Source of the DNA: an uncultured Paracoccaceae bacterium
GTDB lineage: Bacteria > Pseudomonadota > Alphaproteobacteria > Rhodobacterales > Rhodobacteraceae
Assembly: GCA_947493745.1 (NCBI GenBank)
Contig: CANLSM010000006.1
Coordinates: 62,001-126,000 of the forward strand
Reading direction: 5' to 3'
Length of the DNA: 64,000 nucleotides
The position numbers and the translations under genes were made by a program. Below, one piece after another: positions 43,696 through 52,214 of the stretch. A model generated the notes under the pieces. It did not search any database. It was given only the letters and a program-made list of their open reading frames with translations, and was not told where the DNA came from. Each line of letters begins with the position of its first letter. Position 1 is the stretch's first letter.

Positions 43696-44640
43696 GTGAG
43701 CCAGCCTGAAACCAGCGCATGTCTGATCGCCACCGTACGGGATGAGGGTCCGTGGCTTCTCGAATGGATCGCGCATAATAAGGCAGTCGGATTCACGAAT
43801 ATCGTCGTTGCCTCCAACAACTGCACGGACGGCACCGACGCCATGCTCGACAGGTTGATGGAACTCGGTGTTCTGCGCCATATCGACAACCGCCCGCCCT
43901 ATGATATCAGCCTGCAAGACACGGCCTATGGCAAGGCGCGGCAATGCCCGGAAGTGGCCCGTTCCGAGTGGATCATGTTTCTCGATGCCGACGAGTTCCT
44001 CAATATCCATGCGGGTGAAGGTACACTATCCGATCTGATCGCTTTGCAACCGGAAACGGCGGAGGCGATTGTCGTCTCATGGCGCCTGTTCGGGGATAGC
44101 GGCCTGACCCATTGGACCGACGATCCGGTGTGCGAAACCTTTACCCGGTGCGAGGAGAAGCCCGGGCGCCACGACTGCTTCAAGACGCTGTTTCGAAATC
44201 ACGAGAAGTACCAGCGCTTCACGCCGCATTCTCCCTATTCCGAGCCCAACGAGGATGCGCCACTTCTCTCCGAGATCGTGACGACCGATGGTCGTCGCGT
44301 GCGCAGGGACCTGTTCCAGCAAGGCAAGCCCGCCTCCAAGCTGCATCGCAATCGACGCCACTGGAAGGGCGCGCAGGTCAACCACTACATCGTCAAAACA
44401 AGAGATGTCTTTGATCTCAAGAAGGCGCGCGGTCGAGCGGCAAAGAAATCAAAGGGACGGCACACGGCGGAGTTTTTCAGAACGATGAACAAGAATGAGG
44501 CCGAAGACAGGTCCATCCAGAGAACCGCCGCGACGCGGGCAGACATTCTTGCGTCCTTCAAGAGCGATCCGGAACTGGTCCGGCTTCACCGCGAGACCGC
44601 CGAGATACTCAAGGATCGTATTCAGTCCAGATCTTCGTGA
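43696..44640 (+). CDS. glycosyltransferase family 2 (Glyco_tranf_2_4-type) protein
   Basis: 314 residues if started at GTG 43696; a TTG at 43657 overlapping sdhB is the alternative and neither has a clear ribosome site. ACLIATVRDEGPWLLEWIAH near the start, VVASNNCTDGTD and the metal-binding FLDADEFL motif show a GT-A glycosyltransferase of the type common in roseobacters, often encoded with FkbM or sulfotransferase genes. Acceptor unknown. Confidence 0.82.
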   Translation: MSQPETSACLIATVRDEGPWLLEWIAHNKAVGFTNIVVASNNCTDGTDAMLDRLMELGVLRHIDNRPPYDISLQDTAYGKARQCPEVARSEWIMFLDADEFLNIHAGEGTLSDLIALQPETAEAIVVSWRLFGDSGLTHWTDDPVCETFTRCEEKPGRHDCFKTLFRNHEKYQRFTPHSPYSEPNEDAPLLSEIVTTDGRRVRRDLFQQGKPASKLHRNRRHWKGAQVNHYIVKTRDVFDLKKARGRAAKKSKGRHTAEFFRTMNKNEAEDRSIQRTAATRADILASFKSDPELVRLHRETAEILKDRIQSRSS

Positions 44641-44748
44641 GTTGCCGGGATACCGCCCGTTGATGCCTGGCCGAATGGCCCTCTGAGATAGTGGTTGAGC
44701 GGCAGGTCCGGTGCCAATACTAAAGACAAAAGGTGCGCAGGGCTTGAA

Positions 44749-45453
44749 ATGAGTGACCAGAAAACGTCGAAGCAGTTCGACCGTGATCTTGAAAATGCGA
44801 TCACTCGCCTCAGGCGGGCGGTGCGGAGGGGGCCGAAATGCTTGTGCCCGATCTGTGGGTTTGAGGGCCGGTTCGGACCTTACGGGTTGCCGCCGCTTCT
44901 GAACGCCAGATGCCCGATTGCCAGTCTGTCGAACGGCATCGTCTTACCAAGCTTTGGTTTGACCGGACCAGTCCGATAGGCCCCGACGACAGCGTATTGC
45001 ATTTTGCGCCTGAACCTTCGGTCTGCGGCAGGGATCTATACGACGACGGATTTCATGCGGCCGAATGTCGACCTCCAGTTGAACATCGAGCAGATGGAAC
45101 TGGACGACAACACCTTCACCCGCGTCATCTGCAGCCATGTGCTGGAGCATGTGGATGACCGGAAGGCGCTGGCGGAGATGCACCGTATCCTTGCTCCCGG
45201 TGGCTTTGCTGTCCTTTCGACACCGGTCTGTGAGGGCTGGCCCGAGACATATGAAAACCCCGATATCGGGTTCGGTCGCGCGGCGATGCTCCATTTCGGG
45301 CAAAAGGACCATGTCAGGTTCTATGGTCGGGACATTCGAGATCGGATCACGGCGGCTGGCTTCCGTTTGGAGGAATACGTGTCAGTTGAACCCGACGTTC
45401 ATCGTTATGGTCTCTGGCGGGGTGAGACGCTCTTCATCGCGCATAAGGACTGA
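44749..45453 (+). pseudogene. class I SAM methyltransferase gene with two frameshifts
   Basis: The start ATG 44749 opens a frame encoding CLCPICGFEGRFGPYG (a zinc-finger-like start common in this family). At about 44905-44912 homology continues in another frame (CQSVERHRLTKLWFDR, then VLHFAPEPSV), and near 45015-45025 it returns to the first frame (IYTTTDFMRPNVDLQLNIE, then CSHVLEHVDDRKALAEMHR, the methyltransferase core). So two indels about 100 bases apart cancel each other; without the second frame a TAG at 44977-44979 ends translation. Either a recent pseudogene or two sequencing errors. Confidence 0.7.
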
Positions 45454-45468
45454 GGGAACCAGCTCCGG

Positions 45469-47439
45469 CTATTCCGCTGCGGCCCGCCTTTGCGCACCGA
45501 CCAGATCGACGATATCGAACATGATGCGGTTGAGATCGAAATCCTTGGGCGTGTAGACCCGTGCGACACCCTGCTCCAACAGCGCGGCCGCGTCCGCATC
45601 GGGAATGATGCCGCCCGCAACGATGGGCACATCCTCCAGCCCGGCCTCAAGCATCAGGTCGAGCACCTCCTCGATCAGCGGCAAATGAGAACCCGAGAGG
45701 ATCGAGAGACCGATGATATGCACCTCCTGCTCTCGCGCAGCCTCGACAATCGCCTCGGGCGTCATGCGGATGCCCTCATAGATCACCTTCATGCCGCAAT
45801 CGCGGGCGCGGACGGCGATCTGCTCGGCTCCGTTGGAATGCCCGTCGAGCCCCGGCTTGCCCACCAGAAACCGGATCTGGGAGCCGACCTGCTTGGCGGT
45901 GGCGGCAACCGCCGCGCGCACATCGTCCAGACCTTCGGCGGAGTTCGAGACGGACGCGCTGACCCCGGTAGGCGCCCGGTATTCGCCATGAATGGCGCGC
46001 ATCGCGGCCCCCCACTCGCCGGTGGTCACGCCCGCCTTGGCGCAGGTGATCGAGGCGGGCATGATGTTCTCACCCATCTGCACGGCCTCTTTCAGCATCA
46101 CCAGCGCGACATTGACCGCATCCGGGTCGCGCTCCGCGCGCCATGCGTTCAGCCGGGCGATCTGCTCCCCTTCCACGGCCGGATCAACGGTCATGATGCC
46201 GCCATCGCTGCCTATCAGCGGGCTGTCCTCTCCACCCTGAAACCGGTTCACGCCGACAACGGTGGTCTCGCCCCGCTCGATATTCCCTAGACGGGCCGCA
46301 TTGGCCTCGACCAACTGGCCTTTCATGTATTCGATGGCGGCCACGGCCCCGCCCATCTGGTCAATGGTCGCAAGTTCCTCGCGGGCGCGGGTTTTCAGCG
46401 CCTCGACTTTGCGGTCCACCGCCGGGTTGCCATCGAAGAGGTCATCATACTCAAGAAGATCGGTCTCATAGGCCATGATCTGCTGCATCCGCAGCGACCA
46501 TTGCTGATCCCAGGGGCGCGGCAGACCCAGGGCCTCGTTCCAGGCGGGCAGCTGAACGGCGCGAGCGCGGGCCTTTTTCGACAGCGTGACCGCCAGCATC
46601 TCGATCAGGATACGGTAGACATTGTTTTCGGGCTGCTGCTCGGTCAGGCCCAGCGAGTTCACCTGCACCCCATAGCGGAATCGCCGATATTTGGCGTCGG
46701 CTACGCCGTAGCGGGTCTCGCAAATCTCGTCCCACAGGTCCACGAAGGCGCGCATCTTGCACATCTCGGTCACGAACCGGATGCCTGCGTTCACGAAAAA
46801 CGAAATGCGCCCGACGACGCGCGGAAAATCCTCATCCGGCACCTGACCGCGCACCTGGTCGAGAACGGCTGTGGCGGTGGCGAGCGCGAAGGCAAGCTCC
46901 TGCTCGGGTGTCGCCCCTGCCTCCTGCAGATGATAGGAACACACATTCATCGGGTTCCATTTCGGCACATTTGTGTAGCAGTACTCCGTGATGTCCCCGA
47001 TCAGCCTCAGCGAGGGCGCAGGTGGAAAGACATATGTCCCGCGGCTCAGATACTCCTTGATGATGTCGTTTTGCACCGTGCCCTGCAGTGAGGCGATCTC
47101 GACGCCCTGTTCCTCGGCAACGGCGATGTAGAGCGCCAGAAGCCAGGCCGCTGTCGCATTGATCGTCATTGATGTGTTCATCTGATCGAGCGGGATCTGG
47201 TCGAAAAGCGTGCGCATGTCGCCCAGATGGCTGATCGGCACGCCGACCTTGCCGACCTCACCCCGGCTCAGGACATGGTCGCTGTCATAGCCTGTCTGCG
47301 TCGGCAGATCGAACGCGACTGACAGGCCTGTCTGCCCCTTGGCCAGATTATCCCGGTAAAGTCGGTTCGAGGCCTGAGCCGTGGAATGACCGGCATAGGT
47401 CCTGAACAACCAGGGGCGATCTTTCTGGGGGTCTGACAT
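45469..47439 (-). CDS. ecm: ethylmalonyl-CoA mutase Ecm (B12-dependent)
   Basis: 656 residues from ATG 47439, where the sequence begins like Rhodobacter Ecm (PWLFRTYAGHSTAQASNRLY). The large domain has FDLPTQTGYDSDH and TINATAAW; the cobalamin domain near the C-terminus has GKPGLDGHSNGAEQIA (DxHxxG with the lower-ligand His), GLSILSGSH and AGGIIPDADA. It converts ethylmalonyl-CoA to methylsuccinyl-CoA. Longer starts at 47454 and 47502 exist. ccr lies 1.6 kb away. Confidence 0.92.
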   Translation of the reverse strand: MSDPQKDRPWLFRTYAGHSTAQASNRLYRDNLAKGQTGLSVAFDLPTQTGYDSDHVLSRGEVGKVGVPISHLGDMRTLFDQIPLDQMNTSMTINATAAWLLALYIAVAEEQGVEIASLQGTVQNDIIKEYLSRGTYVFPPAPSLRLIGDITEYCYTNVPKWNPMNVCSYHLQEAGATPEQELAFALATATAVLDQVRGQVPDEDFPRVVGRISFFVNAGIRFVTEMCKMRAFVDLWDEICETRYGVADAKYRRFRYGVQVNSLGLTEQQPENNVYRILIEMLAVTLSKKARARAVQLPAWNEALGLPRPWDQQWSLRMQQIMAYETDLLEYDDLFDGNPAVDRKVEALKTRAREELATIDQMGGAVAAIEYMKGQLVEANAARLGNIERGETTVVGVNRFQGGEDSPLIGSDGGIMTVDPAVEGEQIARLNAWRAERDPDAVNVALVMLKEAVQMGENIMPASITCAKAGVTTGEWGAAMRAIHGEYRAPTGVSASVSNSAEGLDDVRAAVAATAKQVGSQIRFLVGKPGLDGHSNGAEQIAVRARDCGMKVIYEGIRMTPEAIVEAAREQEVHIIGLSILSGSHLPLIEEVLDLMLEAGLEDVPIVAGGIIPDADAAALLEQGVARVYTPKDFDLNRIMFDIVDLVGAQRRAAAE

Positions 47440-47587
47440 CACGGCGACTCGCATCAATGCTGCATTGCAGCGCAAAATACGATGCGCAATAAAGTTTCGC
47501 AAGGCAGGATTGCAGTATAACTATCTGTCCGTTCCGCCGTGCGGGAAACTGCTGGACCTGTGACCCGCGATGGCTAGGCTGGTGTCC
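47440..47587. promoter_or_regulatory. divergent ecm/acyltransferase control region with TTGC/GCAA motifs
   Basis: Contains TTGCAGCGCAA at 47465-47475 (symmetric TTGC...GCAA), GCGCAA at 47484-47489 and TTTCGCAA at 47495-47502. RamB/PccR-family regulators of acetyl-CoA and propionyl-CoA assimilation recognise TTTGCAAA-type sites, so these may be such sites. The regulator gene is not in this window. Confidence 0.45.
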
Positions 47588-48964
47588 ATGTTCGAGACCG
47601 TAGAAATCCCTGTCTGGGCGTTGGTATTGGGCGGGGTGCTGGGAGCGGTGGCGCTTCTGGACCGTCTGCTCATCCCGTCGGTGCGATGGTATCTTCGCAA
47701 ACGTCTGAACCGGGCGATCGAGCAGCTCAACACACGGCTCGACCTCAAGATACAGCCTTTCAAGCTGACCCGGCGCAAGGTGCTGGTGGACCGGCTCTTG
47801 CATGATCCCAAGGTGGCGGCGGCCATAGCCGAGCATGCCGCGACCGAAGGGATGCCCAAGGAGGTCGCCTATGATCTGGCTGACCGCTATGCGCGGGAGA
47901 TAGTCCCGTCCTTCTCGGCCTTTGCCTATTTCGGTCTTGCGATCCGGTTGGCGAAATGGCTGAGCCAGGCACTCTATCGGGTCCGCCTTGGCTATGCCGA
48001 TGACGCGGCGCTTGGTGAGATCCCGGCCAATGCAACGGTGATCTTCATCATGAACCACCGGTCCAACATGGATTATGTGCTGGTGACCTACCTGGTCTCT
48101 TCTCGCTCGGCCCTGTCCTATGCGGTGGGCGAGTGGGCGCGTGTCTGGCCCTTGCAAACGCTGCTGAGGGCCATGGGTGCCTACTTCATAAGGCGCAAGT
48201 CGCGCAACGATCTCTACCGCCGGGTGCTGGCACGTTATGTGCAGATGGCGACAGAGGGCGGGGTTGCGCAAGCCATCTTCCCGGAAGGCGGCCTCAGCCG
48301 GACCGGCGCGCTGGGGGATGCCAAGCTCGGATTGCTGAGCTACATCGCCGCTGACTTCGATCCCGCAGGTGAAAACGACATCTATTTCGTCCCGATAGGG
48401 CTCAACTATGATCGGGTGCTGGAGGATCGCGTCCTCATTGCCGCGGCGGGCAAGGACAATCACCGCTTCAATTTCGGCATCCGCTCGGCAATGTGGTTCG
48501 TCGGCAAGCAGATCTGGCTGCGCCTGACCGGTCGGTTTCACAAATTCGGCTATGCCTGCGTCAGTTTCGGAACGCCGATTTCGCTGAGAGCCTGGAGCAT
48601 GGCGCATCAGGGGGAGGATCCGGTCGAGGCGCTGGGGGCCGACCTGATGCAGCGGGTGGGAGAACTGGTACCGGTTCTGCCGGTCTCCCTTCTCGCCCAT
48701 ATCGTGATGCGGGACGGCGACCGGCTCTGGACACGGGACGAACTGAGCGCGGCATTTGAGCAGGGACTTGCCAAGGCCCTGACCTCCTGCGCTCACTGCC
48801 ACATTCCGCGCGCCGATCATGTCTATGCGTTTGAGGTCGGCCTGCGCATGCTGACGGAACGGCGCTGCCTGATCGCGGCCAGCGAAAGCTACTCGCTTGC
48901 GCCTGACAAGAGGCAGCTGGTTGAATTCTATGCCAATTCCATCGGGCATCTGGCACTCGACTGA
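47588..48964 (+). CDS. PlsB-like glycerol-3-phosphate acyltransferase family protein
   Basis: 458 residues from ATG 47588; ATG 47570 is an in-frame alternative and neither has a good ribosome site. N-terminal membrane helix, then the acyltransferase motifs NHRSNMDY (HX4D) near 155-162 and FPEGGLSRTG. It resembles the membrane acyltransferase found next to ccr in Rhodobacter relatives. Probably acylates a glycerol phosphate or related lipid precursor. Confidence 0.82.
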   Translation: MFETVEIPVWALVLGGVLGAVALLDRLLIPSVRWYLRKRLNRAIEQLNTRLDLKIQPFKLTRRKVLVDRLLHDPKVAAAIAEHAATEGMPKEVAYDLADRYAREIVPSFSAFAYFGLAIRLAKWLSQALYRVRLGYADDAALGEIPANATVIFIMNHRSNMDYVLVTYLVSSRSALSYAVGEWARVWPLQTLLRAMGAYFIRRKSRNDLYRRVLARYVQMATEGGVAQAIFPEGGLSRTGALGDAKLGLLSYIAADFDPAGENDIYFVPIGLNYDRVLEDRVLIAAAGKDNHRFNFGIRSAMWFVGKQIWLRLTGRFHKFGYACVSFGTPISLRAWSMAHQGEDPVEALGADLMQRVGELVPVLPVSLLAHIVMRDGDRLWTRDELSAAFEQGLAKALTSCAHCHIPRADHVYAFEVGLRMLTERRCLIAASESYSLAPDKRQLVEFYANSIGHLALD

Positions 48965-48994
48965 TGCCTGTTGTGCTGCGACGCACAAATCCTC

Positions 48995-49059
48995 TTGCAA
49001 ATGCGAATGCACAATGTAATTAGTATTTTTAGCACTTAAACGTAATTTTGTTGCGCGAA
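48995..49059. promoter_or_regulatory. TTGC/TGCGAA motifs upstream of ccr
   Basis: TTGCAAATGCGAA at 48995-49007 and TTGCGCGAA at 49051-49059 precede the ccr start at 49071. Related words occur before ecm and the Mcl2-like gene, suggesting a shared regulator of the ethylmalonyl-CoA pathway. The intervening DNA is A/T-rich, as expected of a promoter. Confidence 0.45.
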
Positions 49060-49070
49060 GGATTCGCTGC

Positions 49071-50372
49071 ATGACGACTGAGGAGAGCGCCATGGCCCCG
49101 CTGGACGGCCCGACAACCGGGCATCAATCCGCTGAGAAAGACCTCTATGAAGTTGGGGAAATCCCGCCTTTGGGCCATGTGCCCAAGCAGATGTATGCAT
49201 GGGCGATCCGGCGCGAGCGTGAGGGCGAGCCCGAGCAGTCATTTCAGGTCGAAGTGGTCGATGTCCCGAAGCTCGACAGCCACGAGGTGCTGGTTCTGGT
49301 AATGGCGGCAGGCGTCAATTACAATGGCGTCTGGGCGGGACTCGGCAAGCCCATTTCGGTCTTTGATGTCCATAAGGAGCCTTACCACATTGCCGGATCG
49401 GATGCCTCGGGCATTGTCTGGGCTGTCGGCGACAAGGTCAAACGCTGGAAGGTCGGCGATGAGGTCGTGATCCACTGCAATCAGGACGATGGCGATGACG
49501 AGCACTGCAATGGCGGTGATCCGATGTTCTCCCCCAGCCAGCGGATCTGGGGTTACGAGACACCGGATGGCAGCTTTGCCCAGTTCACTAATGTGCAGAG
49601 CCAGCAGCTGATGCCGCGCCCCAGGCATCTGACATGGGAGGAGAGCGCTTGTTACACGCTGACGCTTGCCACCGCCTACCGCATGCTGTTCGGCCATGCC
49701 CCACACGAGTTGCGGCCCGGGCAGAACGTGCTGGTCTGGGGGGCGTCAGGCGGCCTTGGCTCCTACGCAATCCAGTTGATCAACACGGCCGGCGCAAACG
49801 CGATCGGCGTGATCTCGGATGAGGACAAGCGCCAGTTCGTGCTCGATCTGGGTGCCAAGGGGGTCATCAACCGCAAGGATTTCAACTGCTGGGGCCAGAT
49901 GCCGACGGTCAACACGCCCGAATACAAGGAGTGGTTCGGCGAGGTCCGCAAATTCGGCAAAGCGATCTGGGACATCACCGGCAAGGGAAACAATGTCGAC
50001 ATGGTGTTCGAGCATCCCGGCGAGGCGACGATGCCGGTCTCGGTCTTCGTGGTCAAGAAAGGCGGGATCGTGGTGATCTGCGCCGGGACCACCGGCTACA
50101 ACCTGACCATGGACGCGCGCTATCTCTGGATGCACCAGAAGCGGGTGCAGGGCAGCCACTTCGCCAACCTCAAACAGGCCTCTGCTGCCAACCAGCTGAT
50201 GCTGGAGCGCAGGCTCGATCCCTGCATGTCCGAAGTGTTCCCCTGGACGCAGATCCCCGATGCTCACACCAAGATGCTGCGCAATGAACACAAGCCCGGC
50301 AATATGGCCGTTCTGGTGGGTGCGAAGACCACCGGTCTGAGAACGCTTGACGACACGCTAGAGGCGAACTAA
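49071..50372 (+). CDS. ccr: crotonyl-CoA carboxylase/reductase Ccr
   Basis: 433 residues from ATG 49071 (AAGGA eight bases upstream); ATG 49089 with GAGGAG is also possible. It follows Rhodobacter Ccr closely from memory: DLYEVGEIPPLGHVPKQMYA, AGVNYNGVWAGLG, CNQDDGDDEHCNGGDPMFSP, NVLVWGASGGLGSYAIQLIN (NADPH) and GSHFANLKQASAANQLM with the CO2-binding His. It reductively carboxylates crotonyl-CoA to ethylmalonyl-CoA, the key step of the ethylmalonyl-CoA pathway. Confidence 0.97.
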   Translation: MTTEESAMAPLDGPTTGHQSAEKDLYEVGEIPPLGHVPKQMYAWAIRREREGEPEQSFQVEVVDVPKLDSHEVLVLVMAAGVNYNGVWAGLGKPISVFDVHKEPYHIAGSDASGIVWAVGDKVKRWKVGDEVVIHCNQDDGDDEHCNGGDPMFSPSQRIWGYETPDGSFAQFTNVQSQQLMPRPRHLTWEESACYTLTLATAYRMLFGHAPHELRPGQNVLVWGASGGLGSYAIQLINTAGANAIGVISDEDKRQFVLDLGAKGVINRKDFNCWGQMPTVNTPEYKEWFGEVRKFGKAIWDITGKGNNVDMVFEHPGEATMPVSVFVVKKGGIVVICAGTTGYNLTMDARYLWMHQKRVQGSHFANLKQASAANQLMLERRLDPCMSEVFPWTQIPDAHTKMLRNEHKPGNMAVLVGAKTTGLRTLDDTLEAN

Positions 50373-50409
50373 GTAGCGTCTCACCGATCGTCATTTTCAA
50401 GCCTGAACT

Positions 50410-50439
50410 TGCGCAGTCGGTTTCCCGCCTGCGTTTTTT
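50410..50439 (+). terminator. intrinsic terminator after ccr
   Basis: CGCAG at 50412-50416 and CTGCG at 50429-50433 form a stem around a 12-base loop, followed by TTTTTT at 50434-50439. About 40 bases after the ccr stop. Confidence 0.65.
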
Positions 50440-50532
50440 CCTTTTTTACAGAGCCGAAATTCCTTGCCTCGCAGTTTTAGGGGAGTTTGATTTGGTGAGT
50501 ATTCTGCTAACATCGTACATGCTATGGTTGAG

Positions 50533-50548
50533 TTAACCTTTCGTTAAC
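50533..50548. promoter_or_regulatory. CtrA-type box upstream of the luxR operon
   Basis: TTAACCTTTCGTTAAC fits the CtrA consensus TTAA-N7-TTAAC exactly. It is 20 bases upstream of the small gene that precedes luxR. CtrA and quorum sensing are linked in Dinoroseobacter and other roseobacters. Confidence 0.65.
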
Positions 50549-50568
50549 TATTTGAGTTGAGAGTTGTC

Positions 50569-50781
50569 ATGTCGCAAGAATGGATGATTGATATACTGGC
50601 CGATATCCGGCAGTTCGCGCATAAGAACACCATGCTGACCCTGGCGGAGCATCTCGACGATGCGATCCTTGTGGCGGCGCGCGAGATACGGGCGCAGAAT
50701 GCCAGTGATGACATAACGAGTGTAGATGACAACGCGGATCGACGCCTTCATAGACCGGCTGCAGAGCACGAGCACGTTTGA
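50569..50781 (+). CDS. small conserved-looking protein preceding luxR
   Basis: 70 residues from ATG 50569. MSQEWMIDILADIRQFAHKN and LTLAEHLDDAILVAAREI form a predicted helical domain; the C-terminal 20 residues, which overlap luxR by 56 bases in another frame, are polar. I recall similar small proteins ahead of luxR-type genes in roseobacters. Function unknown; the overlap suggests translational coupling to luxR. Confidence 0.65.
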   Translation: MSQEWMIDILADIRQFAHKNTMLTLAEHLDDAILVAAREIRAQNASDDITSVDDNADRRLHRPAAEHEHV

Positions 50782-51436
50782 CGATCTGCAAGAGCTCATA
50801 TGCTCCCTCCGTGACATCTATGATATCGACCATGCGGTCTACCATTCCGTCGGTGCGACCGGTCAGCAATATGCCCTCCTCACCTATTCGGACGATTGGG
50901 TAAAACACTACATCGACCAGAAGTATCAGCGCATCGATCCGGTGGTTCTCGGCGCGTTACGCAATTTTCATCCCTTTGACTGGAAGCAACTCGATTGGGG
51001 CGGATCGACACGCAGGGATTTCATGGGCGAGGCCGAAAGTGTCGGTATCGGCAATCAGGGCTACTCTGTGCCGATCCGTGGTCCGCAGGGTCAATTCGCG
51101 CTCTTCTCGGTCAACAGTCGCTGCCGTGACGACGACTGGAAAAGCCTGACGAAGGAAAGTGTTCGGGATTTCCTGCTGATCGGACATTATCTGCACCAGA
51201 AGGCGGAGGAAATCGCCGGGACCCATCAGGAGCAGGGGCGCGAGCTTTCCCCGCGCGAACGGGATGCCCTGACATTGCTCAGCCTGGGTCATTCCCGCGC
51301 ACAGGCTGCCGAGCAGCTGAAAATCTCCGAACATACGTTCAGGGTCTATGTCGATACTGCCCGGCACAAACTTGGCGCGACGAACACCACACATGCGGTG
51401 GCTCTTGCCATGTCGCACGGGGTGATTCTCCCCTGA
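50726..51436 (+). CDS. LuxR-family quorum-sensing regulator
   Basis: 236 residues. N-terminal autoinducer-binding domain with the expected W, Y, D, P and G ligand positions (DDWVKHYIDQKYQRIDPVV, FDWKQL, GIGNQGYSVPI), and a C-terminal GerE HTH (LSPRERDALTLLSLGHSRAQAAEQL...). It should bind an acyl-homoserine lactone made by the downstream LuxI. The ATG has no strong site, consistent with coupling to the overlapping small gene. Confidence 0.92.
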   Translation: MTTRIDAFIDRLQSTSTFDDLQELICSLRDIYDIDHAVYHSVGATGQQYALLTYSDDWVKHYIDQKYQRIDPVVLGALRNFHPFDWKQLDWGGSTRRDFMGEAESVGIGNQGYSVPIRGPQGQFALFSVNSRCRDDDWKSLTKESVRDFLLIGHYLHQKAEEIAGTHQEQGRELSPRERDALTLLSLGHSRAQAAEQLKISEHTFRVYVDTARHKLGATNTTHAVALAMSHGVILP

Positions 51437-51473
51437 TCACCCCCCGTTGCATTAACTTTTTAGCAGCGCCCGG

Positions 51474-51488
51474 TTAACTTTCGTTAAC
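51474..51488. promoter_or_regulatory. CtrA-like box between luxR and luxI
   Basis: TTAACTTTCGTTAAC repeats the core of the box at 50533 but with six instead of seven bases between the TTAA halves. It lies 50 bases before luxI. A second TTAAC is at about 51452. Confidence 0.5.
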
Positions 51489-51537
51489 CATCGCCCGACT
51501 ACGGCTCTGAGGGTCTTTTAGCCCAAGGAGCGCATTC

Positions 51538-52170
51538 ATGATCCGTTTTATCTATGCAGACCGCCTCGCCGAGCAGCCGATCCTCGAAAAAACCATGTTT
51601 CAGGATCGCGCCGCCCAATTCAAGCAACGCCTGAACTGGGATGTCACCGTCAACGAGGCTGGGTTCGAGCGTGATGAGTACGACGATATGAACCCGCTTT
51701 ACGTGATCTGGCAGAAGCCCGATGGCACCCATGGCGGCTCCATGCGGTTTCTGCCCACGGTCGGGCGCACCATGGTCAATGATCATTTCTCACATCTGAC
51801 AGATGGCGTGAAGATCGCCTCGCCGTTGATCTGGGAATGCACCCGGTTCTGCCTCGCTCCGGACCTGGAAAATATGCCAGATGCGGCGTCCGCGCTGATG
51901 CTCGCCGGGTGCGAGATGGGACTGCGCTTCGGGCTCAGCGATTCCGTGGGTGTGTTTGATCGCCGGATGAAGCGCATCTATCGCGGCATCTCGTGGGAAC
52001 CAACGGTCATTGGCAGCGCGGGTCTTGGGCGGGAGCAGATCAGCGTCGGTCTGTGGGAATTCTCCGAAGCCGCCAAGGCCCGGGTCGCGAAGCGCGCCGG
52101 CATCACGTCGTCTCAGATCGAAAGCTGGTTCGATATCTCGCTGCCCGCAACCCTCAGCGAGGCTGCCTGA
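51538..52170 (+). CDS. acyl-homoserine-lactone synthase (LuxI family)
   Basis: 210 residues from ATG 51538. LuxI-type features: FQDRAAQFKQRLNWDV near 21-36 (conserved Arg and Trp), DEYDDMNPLYVIW, GGSMRFLPTVGRTMV, and PLIWECTRFCLAP with conserved Glu and Arg. It makes an AHL signal from SAM and acyl-ACP. Together with the upstream luxR it forms a complete quorum-sensing circuit. Confidence 0.92.
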   Translation: MIRFIYADRLAEQPILEKTMFQDRAAQFKQRLNWDVTVNEAGFERDEYDDMNPLYVIWQKPDGTHGGSMRFLPTVGRTMVNDHFSHLTDGVKIASPLIWECTRFCLAPDLENMPDAASALMLAGCEMGLRFGLSDSVGVFDRRMKRIYRGISWEPTVIGSAGLGREQISVGLWEFSEAAKARVAKRAGITSSQIESWFDISLPATLSEAA

Positions 52171-52214
52171 CAAGGCGCTGGCAGCAGGGTGATATCCCCG
52201 TTAGACAGACATGT

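Noticed and set aside
47348-49093. A 581-codon minus-strand frame opposite the acyltransferase
   Set aside because: It lacks any motif and covers the acyltransferase with HX4D and PEGG signatures on the other strand.
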